The notes under the pieces: generated by a model
Seen by the model: only the letters and a program-made list of their open reading frames with translations
What the model was told of the DNA's origin: nothing
Databases searched by the model: none
Made by a program: the position numbers and the translations under genes
Part shown: positions 44,445 through 53,897 of the stretch, one piece after another
How positions within the stretch are numbered: the first letter of the stretch is position 1
How the letters are laid out: the number at the start of each line of letters is the position of its first letter
Source of the DNA: Fratercula arctica
Lineage: Eukaryota; Chordata; Aves; Charadriiformes; Alcidae
Assembly: GCA_947846985.1 (NCBI GenBank)
Contig: CANTUZ010000025.1
Span: 13,762,100-13,826,099, forward strand
Direction: 5' to 3'
DNA: 64,000 nt

Positions 44445-45093
44445 ACATGGAATCTCCCCCTCTGCTCTCATGAGACCCTACTTGGAGTACTGTGTCCAGC
44501 TCTGAGGCCGGCAACGCGCACTCACAGCCCAGATTCTCCTCCTCTACTCCACTCTTGTGAGACCCCACCTGGAATACTGCATCCAGCTCTGAGGCCCCCA
44601 ACATAAGAAGGACATGGACCTGTTGGAATGGGTCTAGAGGAGGGCCATGAAGGTGATCAGGGAGCTGGAGCACCTCTCCTATGAAGACAAACTGAGAGAG
44701 CTGGGGCTGTTCATCCTAGAGAAGAGAAGGCTCTGGGGAGACCTTATAGCAGCCTTCCAGTACCTAAAGGGGGCCTACAGGAAAGCTGGTGAGGGACTCT
44801 TTATGAGGGAGTATAGCGATAGGACAAGGGGTAACGGCTTTAAACTGAAAGAGTGTAGATTTAGATTAGCTATTAGGAAGAAATTCTTTACTGTGAGGGT
44901 GGTGAGGCACTGGAACAGGTTGCCCAGAGAAGTTGTGGCTACCCCATCCCTGGAGGTGTTCAAGACCAGGTTGGATGGGGCTTTGAGCAGCCTGGTCTAG
45001 TGGTAGGTGTCCCTGCCCATGGCAGGGGGGTGTTGGAACTAGATGATCTTTAAGGTCACTTTCAACTCTAACCATCCTATGATTCTATGAATT
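44445..45093 (+). mobile_element. CR1 LINE, 5'-truncated, with short internal duplication
   Basis: RT C-terminus on the plus strand ([33 protein letters not shown]) and the 3' tail ending at about 45093. The stretch with TGAGACC-C-TACTTGGAGTACTG (44466-44505) is repeated at 44557-44600, so the 5' end is internally duplicated. In-frame stops (TGA at about 44590, TAG at about 44635) are present. Confidence 0.85.
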
Positions 45094-47257
45094 ACCTCTC
45101 AATAGGTCCATGAAGATCCCAACATATTTTTTCCTAAATTATTCTAGTGCCTGTAGATGTTACATTATATTGTACAATAACTTCCTACTATGAACTGAGC
45201 CCTGCATGAGTTGTGGTAGTTATTTACTTTTGTTGCCAGTGACTCAGCCTTGGTAAGGCTACTTCTTGGTGTAATGCTGCATGCACTCATACAGTTGCTG
45301 TTATACAGTGAAAACATTCAGGAGCACAGTAAAGAAACAGAACTCATAACATCCTTTTATCCTGCCCAGCCACTTTCCTTCTGGGTTGTCTGTGAGGCAA
45401 ATGATTTCAATCTCATCCACCTGTTCGACAGTCAGATCATTCTTCCCTCCCTTGTTGCCAACACAAGCTCATGCCTGAAGGACTTGGATAGGTCCCATTA
45501 ACTGTCGAGAAGCAGCACCAAAGGAAATCACAGATGTGGAAAAAATGGAGATCTTTTCCAAACATTCAGACAGAAGAGAAAATAACTGTAATGATGATTA
45601 TTTGTTTCATTGACATTTAAAATAGTCTGGGCAAATAAACAGAAGGGCATCATTCCTCTTCTCAACTACCCAGTTTAAATTAATAATCAGGAATGAAGAG
45701 AAAGGGCAATGGCATAGCAGTAGAGCAGCTGAAGGAGTATCTGGCAAAATCACAGAAATACAAAGACTAAAACCAACAGGCTAACCTATGGAGCCTTTCA
45801 CAGGTTCACAAAACAGACACATATTTAATTCCAGTGGGTACCTCCCCATAGTTCCAGCAGAACTACTCGTGAATAAATGTTCGTTAACATAAATAAGTCT
45901 GCCACATAATGTTCTGTGCTTACAGTTCTACTCTATAAATGATCCTACAAGTACTCACAAGAGATGATCACACTGTTAACTGGAATTCAGGATTCTCTTT
46001 GTGAGATCTTTAGTATATGTGATGGAGAAATCACTGTGGATTTTAATATCTGTGGCTTTAAGTTATATGTGGTCTTGCAGAGGCATGTGGCTGTCAACAG
46101 TTATAGACTAGCTCAGGAATATCTATCTCTGTATAGGTGGCAAAGAAACAGGAAAGAAAATACGCGCTAAAATGCATACTTTAATGTCCACGAGAGAGCA
46201 GTCTGCAGTCTGAAAGCATTCAGTGCACTAATGCCTACACTTCACAAGAGTGGTCTGAAAAGTAGACTTGGGGCCTGACAAATGCCAGCTAACCCACTAT
46301 TATTAACTATTAGTATTTTCCTTTAATATTCGCTCCTCAACTCATGTCAGTCTCTCTACAGCAGACCAAGGCCATGATGTGGGAGAATCACCATGGCTTT
46401 ACTGTGTACAGAGCATAATAGGAAGAAAAACTAAGCTGCCCACTATTTACAATGACACTGGGTGGTGGTGTGCTCTCTGCTCTCCCCCTCCCCCCCCCCC
46501 AGCTCCTGCTCAAGCCATAACTATCAGTGGGAGTTGTGATGAGCTGCAGATTTGTAAACTGTGGGAGCATGCTGACCACCACCTATATAAAAACAATATA
46601 AACCAGAAAGAACTGTCTCATTTAGCCCCTAGGCTTTGATAGTGACTCCTTAGGCTTTGATACCTCTCCTATACCTGCCCTATTCCTTTCCTCCCCATTT
46701 AGTCTGGAAGCCTCTTGAGCCTGGAGACCAAGGCAAGGGCAATGTGTTGCAATTTAATGTTGAAATCTCTTACAGGCTGGTACTGTTGTACCTGACTCCA
46801 GTGAAGCAAACACCACTAAGTATATGGGATCCAATTCCCACTTTTATTAAGGACTTTTGATGCTATTCTAGTGAAATAAATGTATTTTAACCAGAAAAGT
46901 GAAAGGAAACATTTTAAAGACTTTTTGCAAAAAAGAGAGCGAGAAGGGGATTTAACAAAAACTATATAAGCACTGAAAAAACATCTTTGCCCTCAGTACA
47001 GAGCCTAAAGTCAAACATATGCCAAAGATAAAAGGGCAGCTTAAACCTTTTTTCAGAATTCGTCCAGGTGCTTGAACTACCTACCGTAACAAGTAGTTTC
47101 GTAGCCAACTGTAAAGTGTATTTTGAAATTGACAATGCTAAATAATGCTTCTTACATGTCTTTCGCCAGACAAAAAAAGCTTACTTTGAAGTTCTTCCTT
47201 ATTTCCTGCTCGCTCTTTTCCCTTTTGTTCTTTCTTCTCTTGGTCCATTCCTCTCTT
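45094..47257. other. unique DNA
   Basis: 2.2 kb with no recognised element, exon or RNA gene. A C run at 46486-46500 and weak poly-A signals only. It separates the ERV cluster from the right arm of the inverted repeat. Confidence 0.45.
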
Positions 47258-48216
47258 CATGGCTTCACCAGGGGCAAGTCCTGCCTGACCAACCTAGTGG
47301 CTTTCTACAATGGAGTGACTGCATCAGCGGACAAGGGGAGAGCTATGGATATCATCTATCTGGACTTCTGCAAGGCCTTTGACACGGTCCCCCACAACAT
47401 CCTTCTCTCTAAGTTGGAGAGAGATGGATTTGATGGGTGGACTGTTTGGTGGATAAGGAACTGGCTGGATGGTTGCATCCAGAGGGTGGTGGTCAATGGC
47501 TCGATGTCCAGATGGAGAGGGCTCACGAGTGGTGTCCCTCAGGGATCCGTACTGGGACCGGTGCTGTTCAACATCTCCATCAATGACATAGACAGTGGGA
47601 TCAAGTGCACCCTCAGCAAGTTTGCCGACAACACTAAGCTGAGTGGTGCAGTCGATGTGCCAGAGGGACGGAATGTCATCCAGAGGGATGGAATGTCATC
47701 CAGAGGGACCTGGATGAGCTAGAGAGGTGGGCCCGAGTAAACCTTATGAAGTTCAACAAGGCCAAGTGCAGGGTCCTGCACTTGGGTCGGGACAACCCTC
47801 GTTATCAATACAGGATAGGGGATGATGTGATAGAGAGCAGCCCTGCAGAAAAGGACTTGGGGGTACTCGTGGATGAAAAGCTGGACATGAGCCAACAATG
47901 TGTGCTTGCAGCCCAGAAGGCCAATCGCATCCTGGGCTGCATCAAAAGAACCGTGGCCAGCAGATCCAGAGAGGTGATTCTGCCCCTCTACTCTGCTCTC
48001 GTGAGACCCCACCTGGAGTACTGTGTCCAGCTCTGGAGTCCTCAGCACAAGAAGGACATGGACCTGTTGGAGTGGGTCCAGAGGAGGGCCACGAAGATGA
48101 TCCGAGGGCTGGAGCACCTCTCCTATGAAGACAGACTGAGAGAGTTGGGGTTGTTCAGCCTGGAGAAGAGGAGGCTCCAGGGAGACCTTATAGCGGCCTT
48201 CCAGTACCTGAAGGGG
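47258..48216 (+). mobile_element. CR1-A, first part (resumes at 55700)
   Basis: Plus-strand CR1 starting abruptly in the RT palm (GGCTTCACCAGGGGCAAG), a normal CR1 5' truncation. 47123-47722 and 47746-48273 carry the RT frames, with the F-A-D-N change in the catalytic box. It is interrupted by CR1-B, which carries the ERV, and resumes at 55700 with the end of the RT region. Confidence 0.9.
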
Positions 48217-48244
48217 GCCTATAAACTAGGTTTAGTTTATAGGC
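48217..48244. repeat. 12-bp perfect inverted repeat at CR1-A/CR1-B junction
   Basis: GCCTATAAACTA, GGTT, TAGTTTATAGGC. It marks the 5' junction of the CR1-B insertion. Neither CR1 normally has this palindrome, so it probably arose during the insertion. Confidence 0.85.
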
Positions 48245-48518
48245 CCAAACACCAAACTAGGTGGGAGTGTTGATCTGCTTGAGGGTAGGAAGGCTCTACA
48301 GAGGGACCTGGACAGGCTGGATCGATGGGCCAAGGCCAATTGTATGAGGTTTAATAAGGCCAAGTGCCGGGTCCTGCATTTCGGTCACAACAACCCCAAG
48401 CAGTGCTACAGGCTTGGGGAAGAGTGGCTAGAAAGCTGCCCGGCAGAAAAGGACCTGGGGGTGCTGGTGGACAGCCAGCTTAACATGAGCCAGCAGTGTG
48501 CCCAGGTGGCCAAGAAGG
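48245..48518 (+). mobile_element. CR1-B, first part (resumes at 55069)
   Basis: A second 5'-truncated CR1 inserted in CR1-A. It starts near CACCAAACTAGGTGGG and reads [15 protein letters not shown], then is cut at CCAAGAAGG by the ERV. It resumes at 55069 with CCAATAGCATTC, the expected continuation. Confidence 0.9.
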
Positions 48519-49685
48519 TGTTGCGTGGAAAGGGGCAAAGCAGTTTTGGCAGAAGATAAACCCCCTTGCGTTCTAACACTCCTCACTGAGGTGGGAGGCT
48601 AGGTGCGGCTGGGTTTAAATTCTGAGTGATGCCCAATTCAGCACTATCAGTCCAATCGCATTTAATATGTATTAAACTATTACGATTTGGATACACTAAT
48701 AGTGGACTGCACCTTCAGTCTAGTCGTGCTCATGAACTAGCACGGCCACTCTCGAGTCTTTGGTCGCGTTCAGTGAGAAACCGAAATGACTAGCTACTTA
48801 AACAGTGCAGTTTATTTAAACAACAGATAGATAGGTTCTTAGGATTGCCGGTGATAAATACACTGTCTGCAAAGCACGTGCAAATAAAAGTATTATTACA
48901 TATATCAAACGCGCGACAAAGTTATAAACGATACAGCCTGGCTATAAATGTAGGAAAGAGATTCTCTAGAGAAATTTCTAAGTTTCCTGAGAAAGCACTC
49001 AGTGTAATCTAAGTCTTACCCAAAGGCGTCCCTGTGGGGGGGAAGAAAGGCTCAGCCCGTCGACTGATCCCGGAAGTCAGTGATGAAATTCTTTGTGATG
49101 GTGTCTTCCCTGAGTATCCCCCTCTCTCAGGCTATTTTTATACTATTTGTTATCTTCAAGGTGGAGTTTGAGTGACTTTAGTCATAAATACTTTAATTAT
49201 GATTGGTGTAAAATTCTCTCGCTTCACAATTAAAGGTATAGTTTACAAAAAATTCAGAGCGCAGACTCAAGAAGGAGTGGTCGCACCTTGGAGGCGGGTA
49301 GCCTTTGGGATGGAGGTGTGTTTTGGTATTATAATGACATTATAATGAGCAAAGTTTGCACAAAGGACAGCATTTCATCAAAATTTGACAAAATGTTGGC
49401 TCCGAGTATCGAGCAGGCAGCTAATTGGCAGCTTATCTATTTCATGGTATCGTCCCATCCCTGTATCTGCTATACATCATAAGGTAAAGCCGCAGAATAA
49501 TTGCATCCCGCTCCGTACCTCATGTAGCTTCACAAGCTCCTTATCAGGGAACCGCGGATGTTGCATTCTTCATGCCAGCTGCAGCTGTTTTCTACCTCAG
49601 AGGCCTCTTGATTTTATACTTTTCCTTAATGTGTGAACAATGTTGTACTTTTGTATTTTTTAGCCAATTTAGTAATTATTCCACA
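48519..49685 (-). repeat. 3' LTR of pol-less ERV (1167 bp)
   Basis: Plus-strand limits TGTTGCGTGG to TATTCCACA. Differs from the 5' LTR at about six positions by eye. Both LTRs share ATTA directly outside the TGTGG start, so the true end may be 4 nt further (49689). On the internal side a purine-rich tract (CACGGGGTGG on the minus strand) is the expected plus-strand primer. Confidence 0.92.
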
Positions 49686-49726
49686 TAATCCACCCCGTGA
49701 CTACAGTCACTCAAGCTCCACGATGT

Positions 49727-50074
49727 TCAAAACTGATTGGGAATATCACATGTGCTCTTGTGGTGAGGGTCATCAAGTACAAATACATCTTGTGGAGTGA
49801 TCAAGCGAGTTAAGCTCTTCATCATAATCCAAAGTTTAACATACAGAGCAACTGTCAAAGCAAAGCACAATACAGTGAGTACTAGTACAACAACAACAGG
49901 ATGGAGCATCTTGTTAAAAATTCCTGTAGCTGTTGGCGACCATCCAAAAAGAGTGTCCCACCATTCATATCCTCCGTCTTTCTTGACTCTTTCCATTACT
50001 TGGTATATTTCTTCAACATCATGATGGACAGTAATCAAAGTTCTCTGTCCATTTTCTTGGGCCTCTTTCAACAG
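49727..50074 (-). pseudogene. env 3' end: membrane anchor and tail (after nonsense codon)
   Basis: In frame with the 728-codon env, separated only by a TGA at 50075-50077. It continues the transmembrane subunit with K-E-A-Q-E-N-G-Q, a membrane-proximal W-W-D-T-L-F-G-W, a strong hydrophobic anchor (V-V-V-V-L-V-L-T-V-L-C-F-A-L-T-V-A-L) and a ~40-residue cytoplasmic tail. It has no start codon of its own in a sensible place, so it is the detached end of env, not a separate gene. Confidence 0.85.
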
Positions 50075-52261
50075 TCACTTCAAGTCGTCGTGTTGTATCA
50101 GCTTCTTCACCAATGAGAGATTCATTCCGATAGGGATAGGCAACAAATCTCGGATCAATGTATAATTAGAATGTAGCAACTGAAAAGACGTAACAGGAGC
50201 TGAATAATCGAAGTCACATCCGACAATGTTAGTAAAGTTACAAGCACAAAGATTTGAGTGATTACTTATATCAACTACTATGTCATCTACGAATACAAGC
50301 TTACAGGGAGACCTCATGCAAACGCACCCTTTCCCAATATATACAAGCACAGTTTCTGGGGTTTCATTGGGATGTATCTCAAAATGACAAACATTTTGGT
50401 TGGTGTCAAGACAAATGTCTTGTGCTTTGAGAGTATTACTCTCACAAATGAATCCTTGTTGGTCTCGTGCAACGCATGCGTCAACCTCAACAGTTTGCCG
50501 TTTATTCTCATTTTGTTGTGCCCACACTCTATGCTCTATTGGATAGAGTATGGCTCCATGGTGATTCAACCCCAGTGCGATGATTGGGTATATGGTGTAT
50601 ACCAAAGCATTGCGTATTGTTAAGACAAAAGCTGTGGCCTTGCTCTCAATGGGATCATAGGTGAAATTAACTAGGTACCACCAGGACTGAAATTTTTTCT
50701 CAAATTCAATTGCGTTATCCCATATTACTTTTCGAATTTCGGTGGGCAAGGTGCCTTCTTCACCTTCCCTTATGATTGCGGCTGTCATAGATTGCATCCA
50801 CAATTGGGCTTGGATACAACTAAGAGCCAAGGAAACATTGTTTTGGGTTGTACCAAGTGCATCTGTGATCAGCTGATGGTCTTTTTCACCCATTTCTTCC
50901 CACTGAGGCAATATATTCGACAAAAGCCATTGGTGGTTTCCCAGTGCTGATAGAGAGGACTGTAGGGGATGTCTTAATTTGTCTAGATCACTAGTGACTG
51001 TGACTAGTTTGTTGGCAAGTATCTCAGCATCTATACTATTTAGGACTCCCAGTCCTGTTCCTAAGATACCAGTCACATCTCTCTTCAGCCGTTGTGAAGT
51101 GGCAAGAGTTCGTCTGTGTAACCATGCTGACCATCCTGCATAAGATGTACTCAGGAATGGTGAGCAGGTGGGTTTGATCGCAGAGATATTAATCTGCATT
51201 GACAGTTCTACTCGTTTGAGGGAATACGTTGGATTGAACAATATCCGTTGTTGACCTGTGTGTTTAATAACATAGGGGCCAATGTTGAAGGTGTAAGGAG
51301 TTAGACTAATGGAGGGCTGAGTAGGTACAGCTTTGAGAGTGTGTGGGGGTGTAGGTTCTGGATTCATTTCAGCAGGTTCAGATGTGTTAGAGTCAATCAT
51401 AAATTCAAATAACAATTCTGTGCCCTTGTAACCCCAAATACAATACACTACTACAGGTTTGATAAAAGTGAAATTGTGCCAGCAATCTGAATTTGGCTCC
51501 GTAATTTTGTAACAATCAGTGTTGTATTTGTTCGGTTTGGTAGAGTCTACATGGATGGTTTTAATTATAGTTGGCCTGTGGTGGGTAGACCCATTGATAA
51601 ATCGACAACCAATTTGTATTCTTTTTCCAAGGGCGGCCTCGATTTTTGCCATTCGAAGTGATTCATTCCATCTCCATTTCTCTCTGGAATATACTTCACT
51701 TCCTTGTATAACCAGAGTGGAGAGATTTAAACCCCTTTTGTTTTCTGGTGTTCCAGTGCTTGCAGTGTACCGTGACAATGCACTATGCCAAAGCTCAGGT
51801 ACTACGTCTATCTTGAATTCAAATAACAGCGCTATTTCATTCTGTTGCCAACGACAAGTTACAAGAGTGGGTTCCACAAGAGTAAAATTATACCAGCAAT
51901 CCCACTCGTCGGTGACACAGTGCTTTGTTGTCATTGAGCGTGGGTTCTTAGGGCGAAATATCTCTATTCTCGTGGCCTTCTCATGGTTTGAGCCGTTGAT
52001 CATTCTACACCCTACTCGGATTTCCACCCCTGCCTTACCTTTCAGGGTTGGGTACCAACTATTCCAGGTCCACTCATGTAACACCTCATTTTCCTGTAAA
52101 ACTACAGTGGCCAAACTCAGTTCTCCCTTTCTTGTACCTGCCATCGCATTGTGTTTAACAAAAGCTTGAGACCATGGCCACTCTGGGTCTCTTTGACTAC
52201 AAACAACAGGGAATAAAAAGGTAAAACTGAATAGCATCAGTTGCATCTGCCTATTTGTCAT
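50075..52261 (-). CDS. env: surface subunit and most of TM ectodomain (728 codons)
   Basis: Envelope glycoprotein precursor. Residues 1-21 form a signal peptide (M-T-N-R..., hydrophobic L-M-L-F-S-F-T-F-L-F). Two related ~110-residue units follow (about 46-152 and 177-290), each with G-C-R-x-I-N-G-S, D-C-W-x-N-F-T and L-L-F-E-F-x-I-D. A Pro-rich linker (about 297-325) precedes a furin-type R-L-K-R site (391-394), a Gly-rich fusion-peptide-like stretch (397-407), heptads and a Cys-rich region (596-682). Many N-x-S/T sites. The ORF stops at a TGA just before the anchor region, so the product as read would lack a membrane anchor. The start is fixed by the ATG with signal peptide, 1 nt after the small ORF stop. 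Family placement is uncertain. Confidence 0.88.
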   Translation of the reverse strand: MTNRQMQLMLFSFTFLFPVVCSQRDPEWPWSQAFVKHNAMAGTRKGELSLATVVLQENEVLHEWTWNSWYPTLKGKAGVEIRVGCRMINGSNHEKATRIEIFRPKNPRSMTTKHCVTDEWDCWYNFTLVEPTLVTCRWQQNEIALLFEFKIDVVPELWHSALSRYTASTGTPENKRGLNLSTLVIQGSEVYSREKWRWNESLRMAKIEAALGKRIQIGCRFINGSTHHRPTIIKTIHVDSTKPNKYNTDCYKITEPNSDCWHNFTFIKPVVVYCIWGYKGTELLFEFMIDSNTSEPAEMNPEPTPPHTLKAVPTQPSISLTPYTFNIGPYVIKHTGQQRILFNPTYSLKRVELSMQINISAIKPTCSPFLSTSYAGWSAWLHRRTLATSQRLKRDVTGILGTGLGVLNSIDAEILANKLVTVTSDLDKLRHPLQSSLSALGNHQWLLSNILPQWEEMGEKDHQLITDALGTTQNNVSLALSCIQAQLWMQSMTAAIIREGEEGTLPTEIRKVIWDNAIEFEKKFQSWWYLVNFTYDPIESKATAFVLTIRNALVYTIYPIIALGLNHHGAILYPIEHRVWAQQNENKRQTVEVDACVARDQQGFICESNTLKAQDICLDTNQNVCHFEIHPNETPETVLVYIGKGCVCMRSPCKLVFVDDIVVDISNHSNLCACNFTNIVGCDFDYSAPVTSFQLLHSNYTLIRDLLPIPIGMNLSLVKKLIQHDDLK

Positions 52262-52262
52262 T

Positions 52263-52388
52263 TTAGAATCTAGGTCTGCAGATAGCCATACATAATAAGA
52301 ATAGTATTACTGCCAAGATCAATGTCAGGATTCCTTGGAGACACTCAAGGTTAGCGTAAGCCAGTCCGTCTGTCCACGTACGGTTCAT
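52263..52388 (-). CDS. small single-pass membrane protein ORF (41 codons)
   Basis: Lies between gag and env, with ATG 9 nt after a consensus splice acceptor and TAA one base before the env ATG. The first 17 residues are polar (M-N-R-T-W-T-D-G-L-A); residues 18-37 are a hydrophobic span (ILTLILAVILFLLCMAI); the end is basic (C-R-P-R-F). N-R-T is a glycosylation site. It would be the first ORF on a spliced env mRNA. I do not recognise it in known retroviruses. It may be a real small protein, an upstream ORF limiting env translation, or chance; one hydrophobic ORF this short is weak evidence alone. Confidence 0.55.
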   Translation of the reverse strand: MNRTWTDGLAYANLECLQGILTLILAVILFLLCMAICRPRF

Positions 52389-52396
52389 CTAAGGTT

Positions 52397-52424
52397 CCTG
52401 TAAGACACAAAGGAAAAGAAAATC
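52397..52424 (-). promoter_or_regulatory. splice acceptor for env mRNA
   Basis: On the minus strand GATTTTCTTTTCCTTTGTG then TCTTACAG|G: a long polypyrimidine tract and CAG, 9 nt before the small ORF ATG and about 137 nt before env. Retroviral env is normally made from a spliced mRNA, so this is the expected acceptor. The matching donor was not located. Confidence 0.75.
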
Positions 52425-52433
52425 TGCTCGGTC

Positions 52434-53870
52434 TTATTTGACCGACAGGGTTAGAGATTGGACTAGCATACGGAGATCTCCTGTAGGGACACCATGCAAG
52501 AATTGTCGGGGCATACCTAATTGTAGGGCTTTACGCCACAACTCATTTCGGTCCTTGTCAGGCTTAAACCTTCCCTCCGATTTAGGGTTTTGAGTGTGAG
52601 TTCGGACTTGGCGAACTTTCCGGGGGTGTTCGGAGGATTTTTCACTAGTTAGATTGGCCCAGCCCATTCGGCGCCCATATTGATCTATTTCCTGTACATA
52701 TTCGTTCCAGGTGGGCATGTAGTTACGACGACTCCGCCTATGAGCACTCCGAGCATCTCGTATGCGATCTTGAGTGTGGACAACGAATGGTTTCAGGCAA
52801 TCGGGAAGACCACGGATGAGAGGGGCTAATCTATCAGGGTCAACAGGGGCTGACATTGGGGATTTCCGAAATTCCTCTCTGTTATACATGGCTTGCAGAC
52901 AAGCTGCTTTCCGCACAGCCGCAAACAGATCAGAGTAGCCTGTAGCTCTAATCCCTAACGGCTCCCCCCTCTCTCGCGGATCCATACCACCGGCCCAATA
53001 GACTGCTCGAGCAGTTAGGGAGTAATCATGGTCCCCGGGCATAGTAGTTAAAAACACTCCTGGTCCCCAAGAGTCTCCTGCTTCCTCCTCGCTCAACATA
53101 ATTCTGTCTCCCCCTTCAGAAGAAACTCGCCACACATACTCAACAGCTGATTCTTCTGGACGCCTCGAATATTTCTCCCTTATTTTCGCTAACTCGGTTG
53201 GTGTCCACGGAACAGTACGCACAGTGGTGCGGACTTCATCATCATCATCAACTGCAGTTTCAGTTTTAATCAGAGGACGTAAAGGAAAGACTTGGGATTT
53301 CAAAGCAAAACTCCTTTCCTCCTCATCTTCTTCCTCATCCTCACTATTAGACCAAAAACCTCCGGTCTGGGTTCCGGAATTTGGATAACACATTAACTTA
53401 CGAATTTGTTGGACCTGGGTCGAGGGCTGCATTTTATCTAAGAGCCCAGTCACTCTTTCCAATAACATTTTAAGTTGGAGATTTTCACTCCCAAGTTGAG
53501 CATTTCAGTTTCCTAAACATTCATTCTCACTCACAAGCTTATCAACTTGAGTTCTTAATTTTTCTCCTGTCTCCTTCTGAAAAGCTAATGATGACTTCAG
53601 CACCTCATTCTCCGATTTCAGTGTTGCATATTCTACGGCTGAGATCAGATTAGGAGCAGGGGTTTCCCTAGCTTCTTGTTGTGCACAAGATAAACAGGCG
53701 CCTAACACCGCACAAATCACACCCTTGCCTTTCCCCGTTCTAAGCTTTAGTGAAGCTCGACACTCTTCAATACGTTCCACCACTTTCTCTTCATCCTTCC
53801 AAAATTTTTGGGCCCACTCCTTCCCAGCCTGGGAAGGGGCACAATCCTATTTTTGCAGCAGTTTATCCAT
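52434..53870 (-). pseudogene. gag of pol-less ERV (478 codons, two nonsense codons)
   Basis: One frame from the ATG at 53870 to the TAA at 52434, interrupted by TAG at codon 8 and TGA at codon 122. Codons ~75-145 form a coiled coil (LKSENEVLKSSL, LRTQVDKLVSENE, LQLKMLLERV). A very acidic stretch follows at ~176-186 (S-E-D-E-E-E-D-E-E-E). Codons ~222-250 have W-T-P-T-E-L-A-K-I-R-E-K-Y-S-R and V-E-Y-V-W-R-V-S, a pattern I associate with capsid regions of gamma/epsilon-like Gag. The tail is basic, without CCHC knuckles. The longest open part is 52434-53468 (344 codons). The length and coiled coil resemble chicken ENS-1/ERNI; a search is needed to confirm. Confidence 0.78.
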
Positions 53871-53873
53871 GGC

Positions 53874-53892
53874 AATCCTGCCGACTACGCCA
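53874..53892 (-). other. primer binding site, tRNA-Ser type
   Basis: Plus strand AATCCTGCCGACTACGCCA, which reads as the 3' end of vertebrate tRNA-Ser including CCA; the minus strand is therefore its 19-nt complement. It lies 5 nt from the LTR and only 3 nt from the gag ATG. Confidence 0.82.
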
Positions 53893-53897
53893 GATTC

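Noticed and set aside
49727..50071. A separate 114-residue membrane protein gene
   Set aside because: It is in frame with env and continues its transmembrane subunit directly after a TGA, so it is the detached 3' end of env.
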